Source of the DNA: Nostoc linckia FACHB-104
GTDB taxonomy: Bacteria > Cyanobacteriota > Cyanobacteriia > Cyanobacteriales > Nostocaceae
Assembly: GCF_014696615.1 (NCBI RefSeq)
Contig: NZ_JACJQJ010000059.1
Coordinates: 1 to 51,938, forward strand
DNA length: 51,938 nucleotides
Reading direction: 5' to 3'
Position 1 is the first letter of the stretch, and the number at the start of each line of letters is the position of its first letter. A program made the position numbers and the translations under genes. The notes beneath the pieces were generated by a model, which was given only the letters and a program-made list of their open reading frames with translations, did not search any database and was not told the origin of the DNA. Positions 27,440 through 36,844 of the stretch are shown here, piece after piece.

Positions 27440-28411
27440 TTAACTTTGCCAGTCACCTAGTTGAGTAGTTAAAAAATAACGGACATGGTCAACAAATTCT
27501 GGCCCCCATTGTCTAGTACCATGCCCCATTCCTGGGACAGCATAACAAGCACCATCGGGGAATTTCTCAGCACAGGCATGGGTATCTCGAATCCGCACAA
27601 TGGGATCGTTAGCACCAACTAAAAAGCGAACCCGGCGCGGTAGCTTGACTTGCTCAACATAATTCATGGGGTTGCATTCCCAAGCATATTCATCATGATA
27701 TTTAAGATTTTTGGCTAATTGTAAAAGCCTAACTACAGGTGTTAAGTCAGGCTGTAATCTAGTTAACAGCCTGGCGGCGAATCCACCCAAAGGTGAGGCG
27801 GCTAAATCAGGCAATAACCAATAGCCCCAACTGTTAGCAAAAGATTGCAGATCGGCATGACCAATAGCACCTAACAGTCTGTCTCCCAAACCCTTCGCTG
27901 TAAACGCGTAGGCAGAAAGTAAAACTCCCATACTTACCCCAAACAAAGCCAGTCGGCGATCGCTGAGATGATAGCGATCGCCACAAAAGTTATGAATACT
28001 GGCAATGTTACTGGCAGTATTGCTAAATATACTCAAAAGCAGTGCCGTATCAAAGGAAATATTTTGAGCAATTAATGGCTGAATCTCATTTTGGATCTTA
28101 GCCGTGAAGCTGCGTACTAAGCTGCGTTCACCAGCAAACGGGGTATCAAATAAAGCGACAGCAATACCCATTTGCGTTAGTGTTGGCACAATAAAAGCAT
28201 TCCAGCCATAAGGGGCACTCATACCCTGTAAACCAATCACCAGAGGTGTTTGCTGTAGTGGGCGATGTGGTGGTAAAAACACAGCTACGGGAAAGCCGCT
28301 TAAACGTTCATCAATATCAGCTATCCCAGTATAAGGATATGGCTCATAAAACCAATAGCGATCGCCATTTACACCTGCAAAATTAATTTTATCTGGCCCA
28401 TAAATCGGCAT
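27440..28411 (-). CDS. Alpha/beta hydrolase
   Basis: The 323-residue serine hydrolase has nucleophile Ser160 in GVSMG, probable acid Asp269 (VGANDPIVR) and His297 (GMGHGTRQW), all in the expected order. The oxyanion strand is probably VIGLQGMSAPYGW. The N-terminal GPDKINFAGVNGDRYWFYEPYPYTG is atypical for lipases, and no signal peptide is present, so it is likely cytoplasmic. Substrate unknown. It is convergent with the GHL10 gene. A purine-rich stretch at about 27340-27390 separates the two. Confidence 0.82.
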   Translation of the reverse strand: MPIYGPDKINFAGVNGDRYWFYEPYPYTGIADIDERLSGFPVAVFLPPHRPLQQTPLVIGLQGMSAPYGWNAFIVPTLTQMGIAVALFDTPFAGERSLVRSFTAKIQNEIQPLIAQNISFDTALLLSIFSNTASNIASIHNFCGDRYHLSDRRLALFGVSMGVLLSAYAFTAKGLGDRLLGAIGHADLQSFANSWGYWLLPDLAASPLGGFAARLLTRLQPDLTPVVRLLQLAKNLKYHDEYAWECNPMNYVEQVKLPRRVRFLVGANDPIVRIRDTHACAEKFPDGACYAVPGMGHGTRQWGPEFVDHVRYFLTTQLGDWQS

Positions 28412-28578
28412 ACTAGAAGCTAGGGAATAGAGGATAGGGATTCAAGAGTAGGAAGAAATATTTCTATGCTCTTGTTATAGGCGATCGCTATTGTCAAAAG
28501 TTCCATCTGTAACCAGTTTATACTTAATACTTCAGCCTTCTCCTATCAAAGAAGCTACGCCAACAGCCTTTAGTTAAG

Positions 28579-29124
28579 ATGTCGTTTAACTCAGTTGATG
28601 AGATTTTAAGTGTTCTCGAACAACAAACTCAGTGGCAAGAGCAACCTTTTCAACGCTTGCTGCAATGTTGGGCAGAGGTGGTTGGTACAGTCGTTGCTGC
28701 ACATACTCGACCATTGTCGATTCAGCGCGATGTATTACGGGTGGCGACTTCTAGCGCTGCTTGGGCGCAGAACCTCACTTTTACACGTCAGAAGCTAATT
28801 TTGAAGCTGAATGAAAAGCTGCCCACACCTTTGGCGGATATTCGCTTTTCTACAGCTGGTTGGCAGTCATCTCCAGAACCAGAGAAGCCACAAATAACGG
28901 TTTTACCAAGGGAACATCCCAGTTATGTAGGTGATGAAACTAGTTCTCCTGATGATACAAAGTCTCATACTACTAATCCAAATGCAGCTTTTGAGCATTG
29001 GGCAAAAGTTATGCAAAAGCGATCGCATAGTTTACCGCTTTGCCCTCAGTGTCAGTGTCCTACTCCACCAGGCGAACTTCAGCGTTGGCAGGTTTGTTCT
29101 CTGTGTGCGGCTAAACAGTTGTAG
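28579..29124 (+). CDS. dciA: DciA-like (DUF721) protein with C-terminal zinc ribbon
   Basis: DciA proteins load or help the replicative helicase DnaB in most bacteria lacking DnaC. The DUF721 domain spans residues 1-95 (LQCWAEVVGTVVAAHTRPLSIQRDVLRVATSSAAWAQNLTF, KLILKLNEKLP). After a Ser/Thr/Pro linker, residues 150-181 carry CPQCQCPTPPGELQRW and CSLC, a probable zinc site absent from the short proteobacterial forms. Monocistronic; a tRNA gene lies convergently downstream. Confidence 0.85.
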   Translation: MSFNSVDEILSVLEQQTQWQEQPFQRLLQCWAEVVGTVVAAHTRPLSIQRDVLRVATSSAAWAQNLTFTRQKLILKLNEKLPTPLADIRFSTAGWQSSPEPEKPQITVLPREHPSYVGDETSSPDDTKSHTTNPNAAFEHWAKVMQKRSHSLPLCPQCQCPTPPGELQRWQVCSLCAAKQL

Positions 29125-29254
29125 AAAATTTGGTTCTCAAACCCTGTCCTCCTCAATTTGACCCATTTTCAACTATAATTATTCACCATAGAGGTATCTC
29201 CAACTCGCGGTTGATAATCCTTGTAAAGCTTATAGTGTATAAATTTGAGCTTAA

Positions 29255-29327
29255 TGGAGAATAGGGAACTCGAATCCCTGACCTCTGCGGTGCGATCGCA
29301 GCGCTCTACCAACTGAGCTAATTCCCC
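29255..29327 (-). tRNA. tRNA-Ala (anticodon CGC)
   Basis: A complete cloverleaf of 73 bases. The acceptor GGGGAAT/ATTCTCC has one G-T pair; D stem GCTC/GAGC; anticodon stem CTGCG/CGCAG with loop ATCGCAC (anticodon CGC, reading GCG); T stem AGGGA/TCCCT with loop TTCGAGT; discriminator A. CCA is not encoded. The anticodon arm contains the HIP1 octamer GCGATCGC. Confidence 0.95.
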
Positions 29328-29379
29328 TTATCAAAGATTTTAGATAGCCAAATCTGCATATTCACCATTTTCTATTTTA

Positions 29380-30105
29380 TCATTTATCTGCTGTTGGTTG
29401 TAACTCTTTTTGGGAGAAAACTTCCTGCACTCGTTCTAGTTCCAAATCAGTGAGATAATCAACAGTCCAATTACAGCAGCGCTGAAGCATATGAAAGGGA
29501 TAGGTATTGGCTACACCAACTACCTGCATTTGCGCTCTTTTCGCAGCTTGAATACCAGCTGGGGTATCTTCAATTGCTAAACATTCTTGTGTTTGCAGAT
29601 TTAAGTCGGGATATTTTTGGTTGAGACGCGTTACTGCCAACAGATAACCATCTGGTTCTGGTTTACTGGTATTTATATCGTCACCCGCTACTATGACTGG
29701 AAAATGTTCAGCTAGTTGCGCTCGTTGTAGTACTATATCTATTTCTTGGCGAATTGCACCACTGACTAACCCAAGTTTGAGATTATGGGAGCGTGCTTGA
29801 AATATCAAGTCGTCTATACCTGAGTATAAAGGTAGTTTTTCCAGCTTCTCTAGTTCTTGGGCATACATCTGCCCCTTTTGCTGGAGCAACTGAGTTAAAA
29901 ATTCTTCGCTGAGGACTCGACCGCGATTATATAAAAGTTCTTGAAAACAAGCTCGGTCACTCCGTCCTAAAGACGCTTGACGTTCACTGTCCCGTTGGGG
30001 TTGGAGATTTTCTTGAATGAGAATCTCATCTATCAAGCGCAGGTGGATTTCTTCATCTTTAATGATGACACCATTAAAATCAAATAAAATTGCCTTTAAA
30101 CTCAT
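29380..30105 (-). CDS. HAD-superfamily hydrolase with altered DxD motif
   Basis: The 241-residue HAD subfamily I protein (beta-phosphoglucomutase/CbbY-like) has motif I DFNGV with Asp9 as nucleophile but Asn11 where the general acid/base Asp is usual. Motif II LGLVSGA, motif III Lys in NTSKPEPDGY and motif IV CLAIEDTPAGI are intact, and a helical cap lies at about residues 18-85. The start overlaps the stop of the upstream methyltransferase (ATGA), so the two are co-translated. Loss of Asp11 could slow phosphate-ester hydrolysis; the codon AAT is clear in the sequence. Confidence 0.88.
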   Translation of the reverse strand: MSLKAILFDFNGVIIKDEEIHLRLIDEILIQENLQPQRDSERQASLGRSDRACFQELLYNRGRVLSEEFLTQLLQQKGQMYAQELEKLEKLPLYSGIDDLIFQARSHNLKLGLVSGAIRQEIDIVLQRAQLAEHFPVIVAGDDINTSKPEPDGYLLAVTRLNQKYPDLNLQTQECLAIEDTPAGIQAAKRAQMQVVGVANTYPFHMLQRCCNWTVDYLTDLELERVQEVFSQKELQPTADK

Positions 30106-31019
30106 GCCTTTATGCCAAAAACTGGAGAGCCAAGATCCTCTAGATCCTGATTATCGATTGTGCTATCTGTTGATTTTGATACCGACTGTTTAACTGTATT
30201 GTATTTAGTTACATCGACTTTTGATATGGGTTTTACGCCGCTAGTTACTTGATGCATCCACCAAACATCTTTGTCTGACAAAGCTGAAAATCCAGCTTTA
30301 TTCATGCTCTCATGGAGATTGAGAGTCGCATAGTCACGAAGATAAGGCTCTTCAAACACATCTTTGAGCCATTCTAACTGACGTAGGGCCTTTTGATTAC
30401 TATCTAAAATTAATACTTGTCCACCTACTACCAGTAATCGGAAGCATTCCTGCAAAATGGCTTGGGATACTGCTATGGGGATTTCGCGAAATAATAAAGA
30501 AGCTGTAACTAAGTCAAAAGAAGCATCCGGGAAAGCTGTTTTTTCGGCACTACCATGTCGCCACAGTATGTCTAAACCCGTATTTGTAGCTTTATTTTCT
30601 GCCATTACTAACATATAAGCAGATAAATCTAAGCCGATGACTTGGGCTTGTGGGAAAGCCTGTTTTAACATCAAGGTAGTAGAACCTGTTCCACAACCCA
30701 AATCAAGTATGCGTCGTGGTTGTACCTGAATCGCATCAATCACAGCTTGGCGGACAAGGTTTTCGTGAGGGGCCAGCAGATATTGAATTATCGGATCGTA
30801 GGAAACTACTACTTTGGGGTTGAGATAACCACCCTCAATGCCACGAAATTTATAGCTACTGTAGTAAGAGGGTACGATCACATCATCTCTATGAAAGCGA
30901 TCGCTCTGTTTTTTCCAATCAATACTTTGAGCATAACGCTCTAATCCCTCTTCATCAATTAAAAAGCTGACTACAGGGGATATTAAACGTTCCCAGATTT
31001 TATGTTGAGGAACCGCCAT
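30102..31019 (-). CDS. Class I SAM-dependent methyltransferase
   Basis: The 305-residue product has the SAM-binding motif I ILDLGCGTGSTTLML around Asp106-Gly112, motif II acidic end VIGLDLSAYML and motif IV DLVTASLLFREIP (Methyltransf_11/25 type). An N-terminal region of about 95 residues (KFRGIEGGYLNPKVVVSYDPIIQYLLAPHENL) is not part of the catalytic fold and a Ser/Thr-rich tail follows it. First gene of a two-gene operon with the HAD hydrolase. Substrate unknown. Confidence 0.87.
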   Translation of the reverse strand: MAVPQHKIWERLISPVVSFLIDEEGLERYAQSIDWKKQSDRFHRDDVIVPSYYSSYKFRGIEGGYLNPKVVVSYDPIIQYLLAPHENLVRQAVIDAIQVQPRRILDLGCGTGSTTLMLKQAFPQAQVIGLDLSAYMLVMAENKATNTGLDILWRHGSAEKTAFPDASFDLVTASLLFREIPIAVSQAILQECFRLLVVGGQVLILDSNQKALRQLEWLKDVFEEPYLRDYATLNLHESMNKAGFSALSDKDVWWMHQVTSGVKPISKVDVTKYNTVKQSVSKSTDSTIDNQDLEDLGSPVFGIKA

Positions 31020-31397
31020 ATAATTACGCCAAATCGTGGATGGGTGATTGAAACCACAGTGCTATTATTTACAAATTTTAATATATTTCTCAGAAATCTG
31101 CTTTGATTTGGGAGCGCTGCCTTTGGCTTCTTTCCCAGACGCTACGCGAATGCTAACGCAGATTATAATTCCTGATTCATGACAGCTTTTATGCTGGAGT
31201 TGACATTTTTAGAATACAGATACTACATTTGTAGTATAGGCTAATTCAAGCTTCCCAAAACTGCTAAAGCTTCCTCATTGTGTGAAACTTAAGCAAAAAC
31301 TATTTTATATATAAATTGATACAATAAATGATGACAAAAATACGTAATCCAGCCTTAAATTTTAAATTACACTCAAGAACTAGAAATTAATAGAATT
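31020..31397. other. Divergent intergenic region with interspersed repeat fragment
   Basis: 31112-31161 has a TTTGGCTTC-TTTCCC-AGACGCTACGCGAATG type sequence like the common Nostocales interspersed repeats; the remainder is AT-rich with no gene seen. It should contain the promoters of the methyltransferase operon and rtcB. Confidence 0.4.
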
Positions 31398-32579
31398 ATG
31401 CCCTACGAAAAATTAGAAATTTCTGCACCAACACCAGTATTATCTTGGGCGAATCACGCTTTGGGTAATGAAGAAACCAAAATGGCTAAGAATGTGGCAT
31501 CACTACCATTTGTATTTAAACACGTAGCTTTGATGCCAGATGTACATTTAGGTAAAGGTGCTTTAGTAGGTTCTGTACTTGCTACAAAGGAAGCAATTAT
31601 ACCTGCTGCTGTTGGTGTGGATATTGGTTGCGGAATGGCGGCGATGAAAATGCCATTTACTGCTGAAAAACTTGAAGGTAAACTCAAGAAAATTCGCTTA
31701 GATATTGAAGCAGCAATTCCTACTGGATTCAACGAAAATAAAGAAGTTGAAAAATCTGTTACTAATTGGCAACGCTGGAGTGACTTTAAAGATTTGCATC
31801 GTGGTGTGCAAAATCTGGAAAGTAAAGCAATGAAACAAATGGGTTCTCTGGGGGGAGGTAATCATTTTATTGAGGTTTGCCTCGATACAGAGAATTACGT
31901 TTGGTTGATGTTGCATTCTGGTTCGCGCAATATTGGCAATAATTTGGCACAGTGCCATATAAATACAGCGAAAGAATTAGCGAAGTTGGCAGGGAATAAT
32001 TTACCTGATCCAGATTTAGCAAATTTTGTAGCTGGTACTCCAGAATTTGAAGCTTATTGGAACGATTTACAATGGGCGCAGGAATATGCACGTTTCAATC
32101 GTGATGTGATGATGGCGCGATTTAAGCGGATTATTGAAAAACATCTTGTGGGTGGTAAGTCAACTAAACCTTTATTAGTAGTAAATTGCCATCATAATTA
32201 CGCTGAAAAAGAAGTACATTTTGGCGAAGATGTGTATGTAACTCGTAAAGGTGCAGTCCGCGCTCAGACTGAAGATTACGGTATAATTCCTGGTTCAATG
32301 GGAGCCAAATCTTTCATTGTTAAAGGTAAAGGTAATGTTCATAGTTTCTGTTCTTGTTCTCATGGTGCAGGACGTTTAATGTCTAGGAATAAGGCAAAGA
32401 ATGTCTATACTCTTGATGATTTAATTGAGCAAACTAAAGGTGTAGAATGCCGTAAAGATGAAGGCGTATTAGATGAGATTCCTGGTGCTTATAAACCAAT
32501 TGATCAAGTAATGGCAAATCAAGCTGATTTGGTGGAAGTTGTAGCTACACTCAAACAAGTTTTGTGTGTCAAGGGATAA
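31398..32579 (+). CDS. rtcB: RtcB-family RNA-splicing ligase
   Basis: Mn- and GTP-dependent ligase joining RNA 2',3'-cyclic phosphate or 3'-phosphate ends to 5'-OH ends; used in tRNA splicing or RNA repair. The 393 residues have metal ligand Cys78 (GVDIGCGM), His156 (GGGNHFIEV), His173 (MLHSGSRN) and guanylylated His322 (CSHGAGRLMSR), all in place, plus NCHHNYAE. No rtcA or RNA-end-processing gene is adjacent, so a solitary repair ligase is likely. Confidence 0.93.
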   Translation: MPYEKLEISAPTPVLSWANHALGNEETKMAKNVASLPFVFKHVALMPDVHLGKGALVGSVLATKEAIIPAAVGVDIGCGMAAMKMPFTAEKLEGKLKKIRLDIEAAIPTGFNENKEVEKSVTNWQRWSDFKDLHRGVQNLESKAMKQMGSLGGGNHFIEVCLDTENYVWLMLHSGSRNIGNNLAQCHINTAKELAKLAGNNLPDPDLANFVAGTPEFEAYWNDLQWAQEYARFNRDVMMARFKRIIEKHLVGGKSTKPLLVVNCHHNYAEKEVHFGEDVYVTRKGAVRAQTEDYGIIPGSMGAKSFIVKGKGNVHSFCSCSHGAGRLMSRNKAKNVYTLDDLIEQTKGVECRKDEGVLDEIPGAYKPIDQVMANQADLVEVVATLKQVLCVKG

Positions 32580-32740
32580 GCCTATTTTGAATTTAGATTT
32601 TGGAGTGAGAATTACCTGCTGCACCTGGATTCTACCAATTTGAAAAAAGAATGTGACAGATTGTAGGGGCAATGCCTTGCACTCTAGAATATATTGCTCT
32701 TGGGTTAAGCTCATTAGCGTCACTTATTAAAGAAGCCAGA

Positions 32741-32806
32741 TCAATTGGGGGATTCTCCCCCAAACCCCCGATTGGGTGACGGTTGCGTCCCCCAAACCCC
32801 CTCCAA
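32741..32806. repeat. C-rich interspersed repeat
   Basis: GGGGGATTCTCCCCCA followed by AACCCCCGATTGGG and CGTCCCCCAAACCCC: alternating G- and C-runs able to fold on themselves. Sequence of this style is scattered through cyanobacterial genomes; no coding sense. Confidence 0.45.
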
Positions 32807-32835
32807 AATTATTGTTCTGTTTTTTTGTTAAGTAA

Positions 32836-32922
32836 CTAGTAGAACAACAATCCCAAGATGCTCAACAGCAGTCTGAAATTATTCAATATGTGCTAAAGAC
32901 GCTGATTGGCAAAGCAAAGTAG
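32836..32922 (+). pseudogene. Possible gene remnant (28 codons)
   Basis: A frame reading LVEQQSQDAQQQSEIIQYVLKTLIGKAK ends at TAG (32920-32922) but is preceded directly by a stop and has no start codon. It looks like the helical C-terminus of a lost gene; the family is not recognised. Confidence 0.3.
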
Positions 32923-32951
32923 GGACACAAAAGTTTGCTTCCCTACGATGA

Positions 32952-33932
<981 letters not shown>

Positions 33933-34150
33933 ATCATCTCCTATTTGTTATTAGGTATGGGGCATTGGGGTTTGTTATTCTTACATTGATTAATTCGTAA
34001 AAATAACTTTAGTAATAGCTTTTATGTTTTAACTGCGATCGCATTGCGGTTTCATCTACCTTATGGTGCGAGACAAAAACAGGGTTTTTGTTGTAATAAT
34101 CGCAATTGGCAATTTATTAGTATAAGGTGCAGGTGCGATCGCATTGGTTT

Positions 34151-34360
34151 GCATCGTTAATGTCAAGCATGACAATGGCAATGTATCGGCTTGCATCGTT
34201 AATGTCAGGCGTGACAATGGCAATGTATCGGTGTACATCGTTAATGTCAGGCATGACAATGGCAATGTATCGGCTTGCATCGTTAATGTCAGGCGTGACA
34301 ATGGCAATGTATCGGTTTACATCATTAATGTCAGGGGTGACAATGGCAATGCATCGCTTT
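34151..34360. repeat. Five 42-bp tandem repeats, each with a TGTCA-N4-TGACA dyad
   Basis: Units start at 34151, 34193, 34235, 34277 and 34319. Each contains invariant TGTCA and TGACA arms at unit positions 11-15 and 20-24, whereas the four-base loop differs (AGCA, GGCG, GGCA, GGCG, GGGG). Copies 1/3 and 2/4 are most alike, so an 84-bp higher-order unit exists. Four of six frames are open only because 42 is divisible by three; the differences change amino acids in the open plus-strand frames, so coding is unlikely. Confidence 0.9.
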
Positions 34361-34417
34361 GTTATGTTTTTTGTTGTAATGGGCACATTAAATATATGAT
34401 TTTGCTTATATATACTT

Positions 34418-34774
34418 ATGTCAGCACAAGACCAAACACGCCGTCTATCGCCTCAAGCAATTAATCAAGATATAACTTCATTCCACGGTTTGCAAACCAT
34501 CAGCACATACACTACAAATCGTACTGATGCTTCGGCTGCACATTTACAGCAAGCTTATCAAAATATGTTGGCACAGCAACAAGCAAAAAATGAGCAATCA
34601 ATTTTATACCAGGCTGCTGCTGATGCGGCTCGATTAGCAGAATGGGAATTCCATAATGCGGTGTTAGCTATGAAAGAAGTAGTACTTGGACAATACGGAG
34701 CAGACAGCGAGCAAGCGCAAGCAGTTGGATTTAAGAAAAAATCAGAGCGCAAGCGGCGTATTCGTCACAATTAA
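34418..34774 (+). CDS. Conserved-looking hypothetical protein, unknown
   Basis: The 118-residue hydrophilic product has an Ala/Gln-rich helical centre (residues 40-90) and a basic C-terminus FKKKSERKRRIRHN. The segment VVLGQYGADSEQAQAVGFKKKSERKR resembles small uncharacterised proteins in several phyla whose C-terminus reads like AVGxKKxSERKRP; this is from memory. No domain assigned. It starts 58 bases after the 42-bp repeat array, which therefore occupies its upstream region, and precedes the transposase by 120 bases. Confidence 0.6.
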   Translation: MSAQDQTRRLSPQAINQDITSFHGLQTISTYTTNRTDASAAHLQQAYQNMLAQQQAKNEQSILYQAAADAARLAEWEFHNAVLAMKEVVLGQYGADSEQAQAVGFKKKSERKRRIRHN

Positions 34775-34828
34775 AGCATTAACAAGAATGCGATGGTTTT
34801 CTAATTTAACCTTTCTTTAATTCTCTAT

Positions 34829-34854
34829 GATGCGTTACGCTTCGCTAACGCATC
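34829..34854. repeat. REP element upstream of the RAYT gene
   Basis: GATGCGTTA (34829-34837) faces TAACGCATC (34846-34854) around CGCTTCGC. It matches the REPs at 35424 and 37036 in inverted orientation (CCTAC on the right), so the transposase is bracketed by inverted REPs. Confidence 0.8.
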
Positions 34855-34896
34855 CTACGCCTTAATACGCCTTAATTTTTTGAATTTTAATTTGCT

Positions 34897-35427
34897 ATGA
34901 CTAACTATCGGCGAATTGCAATCGCAGGTGGTACTTATTTCTTTACTCAAGTTACCCATGAGCGTTATCCTTGGCTATGTTATGCCAATGCTCGCGCACT
35001 ACTGCGACAAGCAATTATAGAAGTTCGCCAAAAATATCCATTTACAATTGATGCGCTGGTACTTCTACCGGATCATATTCATTGCATTTGGACATTACCG
35101 CCAGGAGATAGTAACTATGCTACACGCTGGCGACTGATTAAAACCTACGTGACTAAAAATAAAACCCGCGATTTAGAAATTGATACCAGCATTAATGAAT
35201 CAAGAGAGAAGCGAAGAGAAAACAATCTTTGGCAACGAAGATTCTGGGAACATTGGATTCGTAATGAGGCAGATTTTATCCATCATTGTGATTACATTCA
35301 TTACAATCCGGTAAAACATGGATTTTGTTCTACACCTAGTGAATGGCCATATTCTAGTTTTCATCGCTTTGTAGCACAAGGTATTTACCCAGCCAATTGG
35401 GGAGAAACCCCAGCACCAAAATCGTAG
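34897..35427 (+). CDS. REP-associated tyrosine transposase (RAYT, Y1 HUH family)
   Basis: The 176-residue single-strand DNA endonuclease is related to IS200/IS605 TnpA. HUH motif His60-Ile-His62 (LLPDHIHCIW) and a catalytic tyrosine candidate in YIHYNPVKHG (Tyr133). The N-terminal YRRIAIAGGTYFFTQVT and C-terminal WPYSSFHRF are typical of RAYTs. No signs of truncation. REP hairpins lie on both sides, the right one beginning at the stop codon, as expected for RAYTs that mobilise or maintain REPs. It is not a complete IS. Confidence 0.92.
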   Translation: MTNYRRIAIAGGTYFFTQVTHERYPWLCYANARALLRQAIIEVRQKYPFTIDALVLLPDHIHCIWTLPPGDSNYATRWRLIKTYVTKNKTRDLEIDTSINESREKRRENNLWQRRFWEHWIRNEADFIHHCDYIHYNPVKHGFCSTPSEWPYSSFHRFVAQGIYPANWGETPAPKS

Positions 35428-35453
35428 GATGCGTTAGCGCAGCGTAACGCATC
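35424..35453. repeat. REP element overlapping the RAYT stop codon
   Basis: GTAGGATGCGTTAGCG opens the element; GATGCGTTA (35428-35436) faces TAACGCATC (35445-35453). The leading GTAG includes the TAG stop (35425-35427) of the transposase. Confidence 0.85.
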
Positions 35454-35493
35454 TTATATATTAATGTTTAACGTCGCTTCATCAATCAACCCC

Positions 35494-35520
35494 GTAGGAT
35501 GCGTGATTAACGCATCCCAC
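35494..35520. repeat. Second, shorter REP-like hairpin
   Basis: GGATGCGT (35497-35504) faces ACGCATCC (35510-35517) with loop GATTA. Same GTAGGATGCG head as the other REPs; it ends six bases before the speY stop codon. Confidence 0.75.
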
Positions 35521-35525
35521 CAGTT

Positions 35526-36701
35526 CTAAGGAGTATTAGGAATCAATCTTCCGCAAGGATAAGTTGCTGCTTGCTGAGATGCATCTTTTGCAACAGCCGC
35601 AGGGATTTGATCTGATGGTTGTGATTTAGCTGCGAGATAATCTTGTCGCAGTGTTTCCACAATTGCATCACGCTTGTCATACAGTCGCTTCAATGGGCGA
35701 GGCTGACATTGTTTGAGGACGTATGCTGTTACTAATGGTAAAGCAATCGTGCTGTCGGTGTAGCAAACAATGGTGCTGGGTAACTCTTCTGGGTCAATCT
35801 TACCCCAACTTACAGCTTCCGAAGGTGTTGCCCCAGATAAACCGCCTGTATCAGGACGTGCATCGGTAAACTGGACAAAGTAATCATGTCCTCGTTCTTC
35901 TAAGCCTAGTACTTCGTGAAGTTGCGGTTGAGTTTGTAGCAAGAAGTTCTTAGGACTACCACCGCCAATAATTACCGCCGCACTTTTACCTTCAGCTTCA
36001 CGTGCATTGTAGGCGATCGCAGCTGTTTCGTTTACGTCAATTGAAGGATCTAATATTAACTGTGAACCTTCCAACGCTAAAGCTGCAACGTTCATCCCAA
36101 TTGAACTATCGCCAGGAGAAGAAGTATAAATGGGTACGCCATATTCATAGGCTGTAGCTAGCAAGCAGGAATTTTTCACACCCAATTGCTTTTCGATTTC
36201 CCAAACATACTTACCTAACAAATGGTGAAACTCAGCCGTTCCCATACGCTTTTGGAAAGGTTCAGCTTGGAGAATCTTGCGGATAAACGCATCGGTTTCT
36301 AACAGCACATCGTAACCGAAAATAATGTCATAAATTCGGATAGTTCCTTCCTGGCGTAACTTTACATCATCCAAAAATGGATTACCAGCGAAGAGTTCAA
36401 AACCTAAGCCATAGTGCATATCATGATAAAGATTTGCACCAGTACTAATCATCCAGTCAATAAAGCCGTTGCGAATCAAAGGTGCAAGGACAGAAACACC
36501 AAAGCCGGCTGGTGTCATTGCACCAGAAAGACTGACACCCACAGTTACACCATCAGTTAGCACCTCACGACTCAGCAATTGGCAAATTTCCCGCAACCGC
36601 GCCGAGTTGTAAGCAGTGAAGTAATTATCAATCAAATCAACCACTCCAATATCTGCTGACATTGGTATCGGTGCAATTTTTTGACCTAGCTGTTTTGACA
36701 T
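35526..36701 (-). CDS. speY: Deoxyhypusine-synthase-like homospermidine synthesis protein SpeY
   Basis: Bacterial homologue of deoxyhypusine synthase; in Anabaena the homologue SpeY is needed for homospermidine, the main polyamine of heterocystous strains. Blocks seen are [54 protein letters not shown] and [15 protein letters not shown] with the catalytic-lysine position conserved. I use the ATG at 36701 (391 residues), which fits the family start MSKxLGxKIxPIP; an ATG 18 codons upstream also keeps frame. REPs abut its 3' end. Confidence 0.88.
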   Translation of the reverse strand: MSKQLGQKIAPIPMSADIGVVDLIDNYFTAYNSARLREICQLLSREVLTDGVTVGVSLSGAMTPAGFGVSVLAPLIRNGFIDWMISTGANLYHDMHYGLGFELFAGNPFLDDVKLRQEGTIRIYDIIFGYDVLLETDAFIRKILQAEPFQKRMGTAEFHHLLGKYVWEIEKQLGVKNSCLLATAYEYGVPIYTSSPGDSSIGMNVAALALEGSQLILDPSIDVNETAAIAYNAREAEGKSAAVIIGGGSPKNFLLQTQPQLHEVLGLEERGHDYFVQFTDARPDTGGLSGATPSEAVSWGKIDPEELPSTIVCYTDSTIALPLVTAYVLKQCQPRPLKRLYDKRDAIVETLRQDYLAAKSQPSDQIPAAVAKDASQQAATYPCGRLIPNTP

Positions 36702-36844
36702 TTTGAGAATCCCGAAAAGTAAACGCGCCGAATCTAATGTTAAGCTGTTACGCATTTAAATTGTAGATTTACTCTTCAGGGTTATTCTTCGTCATTGGTT
36801 ATTAGTCATTTGTGTTTGCTTCACTCTTCACTCCTCATCCTTTG

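Noticed and set aside
34151-34360. CRISPR array
   Set aside because: The units are contiguous, without unique spacers, and no cas gene is near.
34117-34464. Four overlapping long frames on both strands over the 42-bp repeats
   Set aside because: They are open only because the repeat length is a multiple of three. Copy differences change amino acids in the open plus-strand frames, and none has a ribosome binding site.
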